A stretch of 64,000 bases of DNA from Monocercomonoides exilis (GCA_001643675.2 LSRY02000028.1:806001-870000); one strand, 5' to 3'. Shown: positions 44,848 through 64,000, counted from the stretch's first letter. Numbers and translations are program-made. The notes: generated from the letters alone by a model not told the origin.

Positions 44848-47800
44848 TCAAATAGCTTTTCCATAATATCCATTCTTCATCTGAGGCTGAGGATTCTGTC
44901 CCAAAGAAGAAGAAGAAGTAGAAGGCTGAGCAGAAGAAGGTAAAGGTAAAGGCAAAGGCAAAGGAGAAGGAGAAGGAGAAATCAATCTCTCACTTCTTCC
45001 AACCGAAACTCCCACAAACTGGATGAACCGCCCCAGCAGCTCGATGATGCCGTCTGCGCAATCCTCTGCCGACTTCTGTGAGATGTCCACGACGAGATGG
45101 GAGACAGCGTGGAAGAAGGGCTCAGAAAGTGAGAGTTGTGTCTGCAGCGCCTGCCGTGGCGACGGTGCGCTCATAAACAGATGGCGCAGCGGGGCCTGAG
45201 GATTCGGGTGAGGAGAAGCAGAAGCAGCCCCTTCTGCTTTTCTCTTCGCCTCCCACGTGGCAATCTCTTCTCTTCTGAACTGCAGCGCCCGCAGCATGTT
45301 CTGCTCCATGCTGCACCGGCAGAACACAACTGTTGCTCCAAACGGGCGAGGAAACAAGGCAGCCACATCTTCTTTCTTCAGCTCCAGCAGCTCACACGGA
45401 AACTCCACCACTCCTTTCAGCCTTCCGCTGGCTATCAAATTCACCGTCTCCTTCATCTCTGCCTTGAGCGCTGTGATGAGGCTGTTCTCGCCCATCGACC
45501 GCTGGTAGACAGGAAGAGGGCATTTGAGGCGCTTTTCGGTGAGTTCAGCTACGTCTGTGAAGGAAGTGTGGAGTTTGGCAGAGAGAGAGCGGGAGATGGA
45601 TGACTTGCCGATACAGGGCACACCGATGATGATGATGGGGATGGAGGAGAGGAGAGAAAGAATAGAGGAAGAGGAGGAGGAAGAAGAAGGAGAAGAGGAA
45701 GAAAGGGGAGAAGAAGGGGAAGAAGAAGAGAGAGGAGAAGGAGGAGCAGAAAGAGGCTGCTGTTGTTGTGCAGGGGAAGTTGAAGAAGAAGAAGAAGAAG
45801 AAGAAGAAGAAGCATTTTGTGTGTCCTTTGTCTTTTCGAGTGAGTCGTGTGTTGCATTAGAGATGGCAGGGGAGACAGACGTGTTCAGAGACAAAGGAAA
45901 ATCAACAGCAGAGTGAGGGCGAGGAGCAAGGGCTGTGCGGAAGGAAGGGGCAACAGGCGAACGAGAGGCTGTTTTGGAGGCAGAACGAGAAGAGGAGGAG
46001 GAGGAGGAAGAAGAAGAAGAAGAAGGGAAGAGAGATGATGTGAGAGAAGAGAAAAGAGAAGGCAGAGAAGAGAAGATGACAGAAGAGAGTGTGGAGAAGA
46101 TGAGATAGCTGTAGTGTCTGAGGGCAAGCGACACAGCAGACTCAGTGATTGTCTTCCCAACAGAAGCAGAAGAAGAAAGAGAAGAAGAAGGAGAATGAGA
46201 AGAAGCGGATCGAGAAATAGCAGAAGAAACCGAAGAAGATGCGGTCTTTGCGAGTGATGATGCGACTTCTCTTGCAGCCTGTGCAGTGACTGAGTCAGCC
46301 CCCTTCTCTATCCACTCCACAGGCACAGCTGCCAGGCTCACTGCCCACCGGGGAAGGCCCAAGCTCTGCCCCGACTGCCTCACCAGGGAAGACAGCTTCG
46401 CATTTCTTAGCCCCAGAAAGGAGAAGACAGAGGCAGCTGCTCCGACAGACAGGGAGATGGCGATGCCCTGGATGCCAGCTGTGCCAAAGAAGAGGCCGGC
46501 GAATGTGCTGACGGTTGAGGACATCGCAATGCCGCTGCTGGCAGAGAGGACAAGTGCCAGCGCTGTCCGCAGCTTCCGCTGGATGCGCACGCCCAGCGGG
46601 GCGATGGAGGACTTGTGGGTGGCTGAGGGAAGAGAAGAAGAAGAAGAAGAAGAAGAAGAAGGCATCATTCCCTTTTCCATCAGACTGGCTTTGTTTTCGT
46701 GTGTTTTTTGCTTTTGATTTTGAACTGGTTTGTCTTCTGCCATTTCGATTGCCTTTGTTTTCTCTGCCATCTTCATCATCATCATTTCTCCATTTCCATT
46801 GCTTTTCCCTTTCCATCCCTCGCTCTCTCTCCCAAGCACAATCCCTGTTCTTTTTGATCCCCCGCTCTCTTTCTCCTTTCCTTTCTCCTTCTCCTTCTCT
46901 TTCCTCACGTCCTTATTCATATTCTTGTTATTATTCATTTTATTCCTCTCCCCTGTGATCACACTGTCCAATGTCTTCACTCTGTTCTTGTCTGTCTGTG
47001 TGCGCAGAAACACCACACAGCGCGTCGCATCCAGCTTCTCAAAGGCAACTGTCCACAGCTCATTCAGCCAGGGCTGGCGGATCAGGGCATACAAGGGGGA
47101 GAGTGGAGAGAAGGAAGAAGGAGAAGGAGAAGAAAGATAAGAACAAGAAGAAGGGAAATTAAGTGAGGGTGGAAGATAGCTTTGATTAGCTGACAGAGAG
47201 AAAGAAGGGGAAGCAGCTGGGAAAGCAAGGGAAGTCTGCATTTTCTGGTCAAATGAGTGCAAATGAGCAATATCTGAAGCATTTGGAGCGTTTGAAGCAG
47301 AAGTTTTAGTTTCTCTGCCTCCTCTCCCGCTGAATGAAAAGGGGGCAACAGGAGGTTGCTGATGCTGCGATGTGCTGTGTGGAAGAGTGACGATGGTGGA
47401 AGGAGAAAGCAGATGAGACATCTTGCTGCTCAGCCCTGCCAGCCCTTCCTCTTCTTCTTCGCCTATCCATTTCCCTCCCCTCTCCTTCTCTCTTCCATCC
47501 TTCATCATCATCATCACTCCGTTTTGTGTTGTTTCTGTTGTTTCATCATTTGATTTCATTCTCCTTGTATCATCATCGTAATTAGCATCAGCATCTACAG
47601 CATAAGCAGAAGAAGGATAAGCATAAGTAGCAGACGTTGCGTGTGTCGCAATCTCGCCTGTCAGCTGGGCAGCTGCGTCTGCGTTTGCCTGCTGCATCTT
47701 CTGCATCAGCCTGGCTGTCTCTGAAGGATCAGCTGTTGGTGGAGGAGGTGGGGGCTGTGAGTAATCAGGGGAGTCTGTAAATGATGAGGAGGAGAATGAT

Positions 47801-50173
47801 GATGATGAATTTGTTGGTTGTGTGTTTGATGAAGAGTCAGAAGGAAGATAAGAGGAAGAGTGAAGAGGAGATGGAGGAGATGGAGGAGAGGAAGTGAAGG
47901 AGGAGAAAGAAGACATTGATGGAGCATCGGAAAGAGGAGGGGCAGATGGCTGGAGTGAGGAAGCTGATGAGTTGCAGTTATAAACATCATCAGAAGGGGA
48001 AGAAGAAGAAGGAAAAGAAGAAGAAGAAGGGGAAGAAGAAGGTGCAAATGAAAAAGCAGAAGAAGAAGCAGTAGAAGGAGGGGCAGATGACGTGTATGTT
48101 GTGGATGGAGGTTCAGGTGATGTGAAAGGCAGCGAAAGAGAAGTAGTGGCAATGAAAGGAGACGAATGATCAATCAGAACTTGCCCAATCTGCAGTGGAG
48201 GAACAATTATTGGCACATTTCTGTCATAATCAACTAATATCTGGATATCTCCTTCATCCTCATCCTCATCATCATCGTCATTGTCTTCTTCTCCTCCTGC
48301 TTCTTTTGCTCTGACAGCATCGTTTTTCCCAGTGAATATAGTGTTGCTTTTATTCTTCCTTGTAGTCGAATGAGAAAGCAAAAAAGGCTCCTCAACTGAC
48401 GACGACGACGACGATGATGATGATTGAAGCAAAGGTTGTTTCATTCCACCCATTTTACTTCCATTTCCCTTTCTTCCACTCTGCCCCACTCCTCCTTCTC
48501 TCCCATCTTTCTCCTTCTCCCTCACAACTCTTATCTTCACATTGATTCCTTCATTCACTCCGCCCACATCGCATTCATTCCACCCGCGCTCTCCCTCCAC
48601 CGACGGGATGTGGTAGAAATGCGACAGCCAGCACCACTTCTTCATCACCCGCGCCGACAGCTCCTCAAACTCCCTCCTCCTCCGCTCGCCTTCCCTCAGC
48701 GCACCGCCTGGGATGAAGCAGGCGTCGTTGGCGAAGCTGAAGGCGACGGCGGAGTTCTGCCGCACCGTCTGCGAGCCGCAGAGCATGAAGAGGAGGCAGA
48801 TGTGGCTGGAGAGGAGGAGAGAAGAGAAGGTCGAGGAGTGCTGGTAGAGCGACAGTACGGTGGAGAGCGGGGGGAGGAAGTAGGAGACGCTGGCTGGGGC
48901 AGAAGACAGCTCTTCGACGGATGGATAGAAAGGAGCATATGACAGAACAACTTCCTTTGTATTGTCTGAGGCTGAAGCAGAAGAAGAAGCAGAAGAAGAA
49001 GAAGCTGAATCAGAATGCGAATCAGAAGTTGAGTCCGTGCTCTTCTTCTCGACAACCGAGACAGGAACAGGGGGCAGCCCTTTCTTCAGCCCAACTTCTC
49101 TGCCAATCCGCTCCCTCCACATGCACCCCATCAGCGGATGCATCAGCACAACAAGATGGAAGGGACCGTTGGTTCCTGTGTCGCGGAAGCGATGGAACGG
49201 AGGGATTGTCGCCTCTCTCGGAGTCAGCGGCTTCCAATCAGACGCTTGCTGAGAAGGGAGCCTGACAATGAAATAAACAGCAATCAAGGGAAAGATAAAG
49301 ATGTGCTGTTAAATAAAATAATAACTTTCATATTTTCACACTCTTTGTCTTTGTTTTGTGTTCCTCGTTCTGACTTGTTGGATTTCTTGCTGTCTTGTTC
49401 ATTGTTTGAACTTTGAGAAAACATTTGTTGCTGATGTGAATTTTTCCTTTGTAATTTTTGATGAATGGCTTCTTTTTTCTTCATTCTCTTGTAGGCTGAA
49501 TAAGTTGTTGGAAGTTCGATGCATATTCGCTCGCATATATCCCTGACTTCATCGAGCCATTTTTCAGCTTCGGGATTTGAAGATATTATGGATCTTCGAG
49601 GTTCAAAAACAGAAGAAGTCCAGATATCATCAGTACAAAAAATTGGTATTGTTGGAAGCGTCACTTCGACGATTCGCACAACTACTCCTCGCAAAACTAC
49701 TTTGTGTACTACAACGTGCTGCGAAACTTTGATTGAAAAATGTGTTGTTTCCATTGCCTGATATGAGCGCAAAGCTTCTCCCGAAAGCTTTGGAGGCGAA
49801 AATAAATGTTCCCAAGTCCCACTTTTGAGAGTTTGGACGGGGTTCGTTAACCACTCAGCAGGGATTCCAAGAGTTGCAGCGGCTGTATGCGATTTTCCAC
49901 TCCCCGGTGGTCCAAGGAATAAAAAATTTGCTCCAGCAATTCCTAATTTTCCAAGCTCTTCAAGGACATTCTTTTGTACTCCATATATTCCATTCAAACC
50001 ATCTTTTATTATATATGTTATAAAATAAGACTTATGCATTATTGACAGAATAATCAGTAAAAACCTTGATTTGATGGCTGCTCACTTTCAACGGGGAAAT
50101 ACTCCGCATCATCATTAATAATGCACCATTCATCTTCAAACAGTAAATTTTCAGAAATACCAGAATAATTCAT
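44848..50173 (-). CDS. Large unrecognised protein with two P-loops and a membrane-hairpin-like segment
   Basis: Three exons (50173-50065, 50002-49326, 49248-44848) give 1728 residues; the last junction uses the acceptor CTCAG|CAA to keep frame. The N-terminal domain has a Walker A, GPPGSGKSHTAAA (~residues 58-70), in a compact ~220-residue region. A ~240-residue globular-looking part follows (PFHLVVLMHPLMGCMW, YHIPSVEGERGW), then long Ser/Pro, acidic and Lys/Glu low complexity. Near 1070-1120 are two hydrophobic stretches (TALALVLSASSGIAM and GIQGIAISLSVGAAASVFSF), a likely membrane hairpin. Near 1385 a second Walker A, GVPCIGKSSISRSL, opens a domain of ~200 residues resembling shikimate/gluconate-kinase-type P-loop folds (FTDVAELTEKRL, VVFCRCSMEQNML). 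I recognise no known protein with this layout. Function unknown. Confidence 0.72.
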
Positions 50174-50344
50174 GTATTTTCTTCCACAATAGTCAGCAAT
50201 TGGTGAATTGATTTATTTATTGCAGGAAAGATCATTCTTTTATTCAAATTCTTGAATTTCAACAAATATGCTATTCTAGTTGAATTATTACCCATTGCAC
50301 ATATAATCACATAACAAATAATAAAGAACCATAATTATAAAATA
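50174..50344. promoter_or_regulatory. Divergent intergenic region
   Basis: 171 bp separate the ATG of the two-P-loop gene (-) and the USP7-like gene (+). Both promoters must lie here. No named motif is claimed. Confidence 0.4.
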
Positions 50345-57288
<6,944 letters not shown>

Positions 57289-57670
57289 TAAAGGATGAGA
57301 GTGAAACGATACAGACTTCAAATTATGGGTTTACGAGAATTGCAATCACTACATTATATTTCTCTTAAGCTTTCATTTCATTCGATTGAGAGAATGTGAT
57401 GAAAAGTCATTTTCAGTGAAACAGTTTTTCATTTGACTTTATTTTTCGTGGAAATGCACAGGCTTGTTTTCGATTTTTTCTTTCTAACTTTTTTTTATGT
57501 TGTTGTTGTTGTTGCAAAAAGTCTGATATCAATACGGATAATCGTAAAAATTTATCATTCACAAAAAGTTTTGCCAACTTTCTTATCAAACAATGGGTGA
57601 TTGATCGATTGAGGTAAAAAGGGTATTTATTAGATCTAATCGGAGTTCAAAGATTGATCAAAGCAACAAA
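57289..57670. other. AT-rich spacer
   Basis: This separates the end of the USP7-like gene from the tandem 14-3-3 gene and contains a short GTT run. The 14-3-3 promoter should be here. Confidence 0.45.
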
Positions 57671-58594
57671 ATGACAGCAGATCAAAGAGCTGACCTTATC
57701 TATATGGCTAAATTGCAAGAGCAATCTGAGAGATATGAAGGTTCGGCTTTATTGTTTAATTTACGTTAAGTTGAAAACTTGAATATTTTAAACAAAATTT
57801 TTAATGTAATTTTTGACAAAACTTAGAGATGGCTGAAAGCATGAAAACTGTGGCAAAGATGAACACAGAATTCACAGCTGAAGAAAGAAATCTTTTTTCT
57901 GTTGCATATAAAAACGTGATTGGAACCCGGAGAGCTGCCTGGAGAATTATCTCTGCCATCGAGCAAAAGGAAGAAGGTCGCCAAAATTTGGTCAATGTTC
58001 AACGTATTAAGGATTACAGACAAGTCATCGAGTCGGAATTGACCGATATTTGCAACGAAATCTTCCAATTGATCGATGAAAACCTTATTCCAAATGCAAC
58101 ATCTGGAGAATCAAAAGTCTTCTTCCACAAAATGTTTGTTAATTCTCAAAGTTGTTAAATTTATGTTCATTTTTTAAATGTGAAAACGTTTTTGTTTGAT
58201 TGAATACATTAGGAAAGGAGATTACTGCAGATATATGGCAGAGTACACCACTGAAACAGTCAGAAAGGAGGCAGCAGATAAATCGTTGCAAGCTTATCAA
58301 GCAGCTTCATCTGTTGCGACAACTGAACTTCCTCCAACTGATCCAATTCGTCTTGGACTTGCGTTGAACTTCTCTGTCTTCTACTATGAAATTCTCAACT
58401 CACCAGATCAAGCTTGCCAAATGGCAAAGCAAGCATTTGACGATGCCATTGCAGAATTGGACACACTTACAGAAGAATCATACAAAGATACAACACTTAT
58501 TATGCAGCTTATCAGAGATAACCTTACTCTCTGGACAAGTGACGCACCTGCTGGTGATGAAGCAGATGGTGAGGCTGGAGCAGAAGGACAATAA
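57671..58594 (+). CDS. 14-3-3 phosphoprotein-binding protein
   Basis: Three exons (57671-57740, 57827-58133, 58213-58594) give 252 residues, the usual family length. Conserved blocks are clear: the N-terminal dimer helix ([18 protein letters not shown]), [24 protein letters not shown] with the Lys and Arg of the phosphate-binding pocket, and ESKVFFHKM joined by splicing to [11 protein letters not shown] with the conserved Arg-Tyr. [32 protein letters not shown] and [13 protein letters not shown] follow. The tail is short and acidic ([13 protein letters not shown]). 14-3-3 dimers bind phosphoserine/threonine motifs on kinases and other clients. The codon-dense, low-complexity-free sequence contrasts with its neighbours. 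The upstream intron donors are GTTCGG and GTTTGT. Confidence 0.97.
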
Positions 58595-59337
58595 ACAACC
58601 ATACTTTTTCCTTTCTCCTTCCTATCCCAACAAAAACGAATCATTTTCTTTCTTGTGTGAGGGTAAGTGAATGAAGATTTTTCCCGACCCAATGTTAGTC
58701 TTCATAATTGTGTGAGTTTTTTTGTTGTTGTTGGTTCCCATTTCGTAATTTTGTGCTTGCCCATTTGTAACCTTTTTCATAATTATTATTTTTGTTTTTT
58801 TGAAAAATCATCAAGAATATTTTCAAATAATTCAAATATGCTTTGTATGTTATTAATATTTTTTATTTAAAAAATTAAATAAAATAAAAATAATTTGTTT
58901 TTAAAAAAGAAACTCAGTTCTTTATTTTGTGATGCAGATCATGAAAGAGCAGATTTTTATAAAGCAGAAGGACAATCTTATTGTTTTCAATAATGGTCAT
59001 ATTTTTAGCTTTATCACAACATATTCTTCATAAGCTGTCGTTTATGTATCGTTGCTTTTGGAATTTTTTTTTCTGATGAATAATCTTCAGTCACATGTTG
59101 TTTTTGCAAAATAAGAGAAAATAATCACATGTTTTTTTTTTTTTGACTTCAACAAGCCTTTCAAAAAGAGTTGCACGAAAGTGTTTTCGATTTCAGAAAG
59201 CTTTTATATAATTTGCTTTTTATTTTTTCACTTTGTTTAAAAAAATGAATAAACTTTTAATTTTGAATTTTTCTCTGAAATTTTCAACTTTATATGAGAT
59301 AATAACTATTTGTAATTCGCGATATTTATAGTAATGT
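58595..59337. other. AT-rich spacer
   Basis: The first ~80 nt are T/C-rich 3' UTR-like sequence of the 14-3-3 gene; the rest is AT-rich with T runs. No coding sequence was seen. Confidence 0.45.
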
Positions 59338-62300
59338 ATGGAAAACATCATATCATTGCTGAGATCCTTGATTCAGTTTTTCATTTATAATATTAAGGTT
59401 AATATCTTGATCTATTTTGGATTGAGTGTGTTGGAGGCTGAATATAATATGACATCTCAAGAGCCGTCTTCTGACGATAGCTACAAGAAGGTGTCACAGG
59501 ATGTCGTTGAGCGAATGTACCAGAATGAAGTTCTTCTCCAACAATCTACTGTTGATGATAATATTGGTAATAAATCAATACAGAGCTCTGAAAATTCCAT
59601 TATTGAATCGCTTAGCATAAGCGCCCCTCATTCTCCAAGTGGAGTATTTTCGTTAATAGTTTCAGGTCAACGTCTTAATGATGGAAATGCTCCTATTTCA
59701 CCAGAAGATTCTTCACTTCGTTCATATGCATGGACACCTCTTCATGATCAAAGTCAAGAAACGCATATGATTGGTCCATCATATGAATCTTCTGCTTTTA
59801 TTGAATCTCCCATGATTGGCTCAACAAATAGCGTTCATTTTCTAAAATCTTCATCTTTAGTGAAAATTCCTGCTCTTGCGTTTGATATGACAGATAATGT
59901 ACAAAATTATCAGCATGCTCATGGCTGTGCATCTCAAGCTCTTATGATTCCAGAAGAAAATGAAGTTATAAGTATGAAAGAAGGATCTTGTGATCAACTC
60001 ACTTCTTTAACACAGCAAATGCAAACAGAAACTGTAAAGGATGCAACTGTTCGAACAAGTAGCAGACAATTGAACAGTGCATCTTTTAATAGCGTTAAAT
60101 CACAAGATTTTGAGCAAAATTGTCAAGATATTCTTGATCAATCAAATATCGTATTATCAAAGTCTTCTCAATCTATTGTTGCTTTTGAGGAGCAGCCGCA
60201 TGACCATGCAAATAAAGAACCTAATGGCGTTATCTTATCAGAAGAAATACTTGGAGGGTTATCTCATTCTCCACTTATTTCTTATTCAATGTCGCCTACA
60301 ACTTCACCATATACCCCACCAACAATGTCTCTTTTTCCACAGGACTATCGTCAAGCAATTCCCAACAGTTCTCTTACCAATTCATCTGGGTTTATTGATA
60401 GAACACGGCCATCCGCTGCACACGCATTCTCGGCATTTTCTGTGAATGTGACATCAGAACAGTCATATCTTCCATCGCAACCAACTTCTCAATATCAGTC
60501 TGTTTCTCTTCCACCACCTCCTCTTCCTCTTCCCCCCTTTCCTCCACCTCAGGCAAAGCATGCCTATAGTTCTTTGCCGTTGTACAATTCAACATCCGTC
60601 GCCTCTTCTTCTTCGCCTCCGTTATCCTCACCAAGTTATCCTCCGGGTCTTCAGTTGCACAATCCACCTGGACTAACACACTTATCACTCGAAAAGTCAA
60701 ATTCAGCAGCACAGCCGCTTATCAGACGCCATGACGTGCATCGTCCACTTGATTTCTCTTTGTCTGCTTTGCCTCCTCCGCCTCTGCCACCTCCTTCTCA
60801 CGTAACTTCTGCAGCGCAAGTGCATTCCTTCTCTTCAGCTCGTCAGGGCTCTCTCAAGCAGACTCGGCAGCAGGCAGCAGGAACAGGACACAAGCCATAT
60901 TCTGACGCAGCAGCAGGAGCAGCAACAAAAGTTGGCTATCCTTTTTCTGTCTCTTCTTCATCCTCTTCTTCTTCTTCTTCTTCCTCCTCCTCCTCTTCTT
61001 CTTCTTCTTCTGTTCTTGCTTCATCATTTGACTCGCCTTCGCGACAGATTGCTGCTCGTTCTTCTTATTCTGCTACTAAATTTAATGTTCCTTCAAATAA
61101 AACTCCAAGTTCTCCTCTGTTGCTGCCTTCCTCTTCGCCTATTCGCCAGTTTGCACCTCGTATAGCATTATCTTCAACTCCCTCTGATATACAGCTCTCT
61201 TTGGCTTCAACTGTAACTTCTCCTTCTCCTTCTCCTCCTCCTCCTTCTTCTTCTTTTTCATCATCCTTATCATCATTATCTTCCTCTTCCTCCTCCTCCT
61301 CCTCCTCCTCCTCCTCTTCTTCTTCTTCTTCTTCTTCTTCTTCTTCTTCTTCTTCGGCATTATCAAAATTTCCTCCTTCCTTTTCCATTGTACCTTCTCT
61401 GCCTCCGCTTCCTCCCCCTCCTCCACCACCACAATATTGCTTGTCAACCGCAAGGATGGTCTCCCCACGAACTGCGTCTTCTTCTTCTTCTTCTGCTCCT
61501 TCTCTCTCATCCTCTGTCTCATCTTCCTATGTGAGCGCAGAATGTTCAGATGTGGAGCACCCGTTGGACAGCAGCGAGGGCAGAAGAGAGAGGTGTGACG
61601 ACTCGAAAGCGAGAGTCAAGGCAGACGCTGGCTTCCTCGTCTCTGCTGCTCCGTTTGATGGGCAAAAACCTTCGGGACACAGACACACCCGTTCATCGTC
61701 TTTGAAAGCTCAGCCAAAAAGATTCTTGTCGCTCTCAGGTTCTACTTCATCTTCAGCAATTTCTTCTTTTTCTTCTTCCTCTTCCTCCTCCTCTTCTTCG
61801 TCATCATCATCTTCTTCTTCTTCCCCTGTTTCAGTTTCTTCGGTTTCTTCTATTTCTTCCATCTCCTCTTCTTTGAGCAGTCATTCACTTCCTCTGCCTC
61901 CACCTACCTCTCCTTACAAGCGTGCTCCTTATCCAACTGCCCAGCCCTTCGCTTCCAATTCCCCCTCTTCCCTCCAAACTCCTGATCGCTTGTCAAATCA
62001 GTCTTCCTTCTTCCCTTCTTCTTCCTCTGCTTCTGCTTCCACTTCTTCTTTGTCTTCTTCTTCTACTTCTTCTTCTTCAACTACTCCTTCTTCTTCCTCT
62101 TCTTCCTCTTCTTCTATTATGTCTGCTCCTTCTCCTTCTCCTTCTCCAGCCACCCGCCTCACACAGAACCCAGCTGTTGCACTGAGCTCTTCCCAGCTGC
62201 AAGTGCTGGAGAGAGGAATTATGTCTGTTGTGTCTAACCTTCTCCCGCTGCCTCCTCGTTCTGTTGTCGCAAACAGCATCTTGAACGACGTGAAGGCGCT

Positions 62301-64000
62301 GGTGCAGGAGTTATATCAAGGCGTGCTTATTTTGTTTTTTCATTGTTGATTGAGTAATGGTATTATTTTGTTCTTTTTATTTTTTTCCTTCTTCTTCTTC
62401 TTCTTCTCTTCCTCTTTTATTTATTTGTCTATCTATCTATTCATTCATTCATTCATTCAGATGCCACTGTGGATGTCAAGATCTCAGGCTCGTATTTTTC
62501 TGGGCTGTGTCCTCCGCTCTCCAATCTCGATCTGGTTGTTATTCCTTCGATAGCAACACCTCTTTTACGCATGTCACTCAGCCAACTTATTCCCATCCTG
62601 TCTAAGAAGTATGTGCTGAAGAAGAAAGCAGAGAACGAAAGGGCAGACAGAAAGAAGAGAGAAGGGAGATGGAGGGATATGATGAGAGAGAAAGAGAGAG
62701 AAAGGGAAAGAGAAAGAGAAAGAGAGAGAGGGAAAGAGGCAGAGAGAGAAAGAGAGAAAGAGAAGGAATGGATGCGAAGCAGAAGGAGTGAGAATGAAGT
62801 GGGCAAACTGACAGTGCCACAGAAAGCTGATCTGATTGCAGCCAGCTCAGCATTTGAGACACGTCCATCTTCAGTTGCAGGCTCAGAGGATTCATCCAAC
62901 CCAGCTAATGTTGCTCCTTCTCGTTGTACCTCTGCCTCTTCTGCCTCTTCCTTGTCTTCTATATCTTTTGCGTCTTCAGCGTCTTTCGCATCTTCCTTGC
63001 CTTCTCAAGCAGATACCCCTTTCGCTGCTCATTTATCTGCTCCAGCGCCTTCCTCCAAAGCAGCCATGAGTTCAGACAAACATCCAGTGAACACTTTCTT
63101 CGATGATGTCTGCAACGTCTATGAAATGGATGGGCTGCAGTGTTACTACGACGAGAGAGGAAATCTGGAGAAGATCGGCTTTTATGTCCCTCTCTCGTCA
63201 ACAGGCCCTTCTGCCCATCCTTCCATTGCTCTGCCTGCTCCTTCTGCTCCACCCACAAATGCAGGGATGGGTTCTGCTGCTTCTTCTTCTGCTTCTTCTT
63301 CTTCTGTTTCGTCGGCTTCTTCTTCCCCTTCCTCTTCCTCTTCCTCCTCCTCCTCATCATCTTCTTCTTCTTCTTCCGCTGCTCTTTTGCCAATCTCAGA
63401 TGCCTCACCATTGCCTTCCTCGTCTTTTCTCCCTTATTCTGCCTATCAGACAGCGTCGATGCCTTCCTGCTATTCTTCCACTTTGACTCATCTGTACTGC
63501 CTGATCACTCTGGACAATGTACCTTTCCTTCATTACTCCAATCTGCTTCATTTGTATTGCATCACCGACTCGCGCTGCCTCCAGCTCGGCTTGTTTATTT
63601 TGCACTGGGCAAACGCGAGAATGCTGGACAGAGAAAATGAAGGTGTGTGGCTATTGCCTGTGTATTTGGGTTGATGAAATGAGTAAAAAAAGGATGGTGA
63701 CATTGTTAAACGTTAATTGTTTATAAATCAAAGAAAAGATGGATTAGAAAATGAAACTTTGCTATTTAAACAAAAATATTATTTCCAATATTTAATATTC
63801 TTATATATTTAATTTTGTTCATTTTTCTTGTATATTTTTTTATCAATTGTGCAATCAGGCTGTCTATCACCCCGCTGCTTCATCTGCTTGGTGATCTTTT
63901 TTCTCCAGCAGTGTGATCCGCCAGTTCTGCCCTCCTTCCAGTCTGAGTCTATCATTGCACTTTCCTCTTCGTTTGTGCACACCACAGTCAATCAGATGGT
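59338..64000 (+). CDS. Terminal nucleotidyltransferase (TUTase/Trf4-like), possibly catalytically degenerate; 3' end outside window
   Basis: Exons 59338-62320, 62461-63642 and 63859->64000 join in frame (at least 1435 residues). The ATG at 59338 is used; the Met at 59449 is an alternative start. The first ~950 residues are Ser/Pro-rich with poly-Ser and poly-Pro runs. The catalytic fold begins at the exon 1-2 join: DATVDVKISGSYFSGLCPPL then SNLDLVV, the GS...(S/T)DxDxV motif of non-canonical poly(A)/poly(U) polymerases. The first Asp is Asn here. After a low-complexity insertion, HYSNLLHLYCITDSRCLQLG and LFILHWANARML match the central domain. The segment GCLSPRCFICLVIFFLQQ, continuing CDPPVLPSFQ, matches the TUTase GSLSSYAY...FLQ...PPVLP signature. 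The position of the third catalytic Asp reads Leu (CLITLDN). Exon 1 seems to end at a GC donor (62321). Confidence 0.8.

Noticed and set aside
45640-46030. Several long plus-strand Glu/Gly/Arg-rich frames opposite the two-P-loop gene
   Set aside because: They are shadows of Ser/Pro-rich coding sequence on the minus strand.
61065-61522. Poly-Glu/poly-Lys open frames on the minus strand
   Set aside because: They are the reverse complement of poly-Ser runs in the nucleotidyltransferase exon.

Overview
The window is eukaryotic nuclear DNA from an intron-containing protist. Short spliceosomal introns (about 50-230 nt, mostly GT-AG) interrupt most genes. Coding exons are GC-richer islands in AT-rich spacers, and the standard genetic code works throughout. 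Many proteins carry long Ser or Glu/Lys runs encoded by TTC/GAA-type trinucleotides. Two decayed genes point to an oxymonad such as Monocercomonoides or a relative. One belongs to a helical-repeat family and the other to a beta-helix surface family, and I associate both, from memory, with large oxymonad paralogue families. That taxonomic call is an inference; no rRNA, tRNA, CRISPR or intact transposase was recognised.

Layout. 1-5432 (-) is a giant coiled-coil protein running off the left edge. 5.9-7.1 kb (-) is a decayed helical-repeat gene. 8089-8934 (-) is a cathepsin B-like protease. 9879-11415 (-) is a CBM20 starch/glycogen-binding protein with a charged coiled-coil tail, divergent from a class I aminotransferase at 11498-14744 (+). 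15.8-23.0 kb is a gene graveyard: a beta-helix surface pseudogene, smaller coding remnants, palindromic AT-rich repeats and homopolymers. 23004-28559 (+) is a DUSP-UBL-USP deubiquitinase, followed by a free-standing myosin TH1-domain protein (28703-29559) and a Ser-rich protein with a possible beta-sandwich N-terminus (30014-31990). 32779-36954 (-) is a nuclear-looking protein with RGR repeats, an AT-hook and an RRxYD helix, divergent from a PHO80-type cyclin (37260-38015). 38-42.2 kb is a second repeat-rich spacer. 42.2-44.4 kb (-) is a Ser/Thr kinase. 44848-50173 (-) is a 1728-residue protein with two P-loops flanking a hydrophobic hairpin. It is divergent from a USP7 orthologue (50345-57288, 13 exons), which is followed by 14-3-3 (57671-58594) and a terminal-nucleotidyltransferase-like protein running off the right edge.

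Themes. The intact genes are mostly housekeeping or regulatory: ubiquitin removal (two USPs), phospho-signalling (kinase, 14-3-3, cyclin), RNA tailing and carbohydrate binding. There is no operon logic, but four divergent pairs share 82-305 bp upstream regions. The most unusual items are the two-P-loop membrane-hairpin protein, the nucleotidyltransferase that appears to lack two of its three catalytic aspartates, the stand-alone TH1 domain, the palindromic repeat families in the two large spacers, and two apparent GC-AG introns. Exon boundaries were worked out by hand from frame, splice dinucleotides and domain continuity; no transcript data were available.
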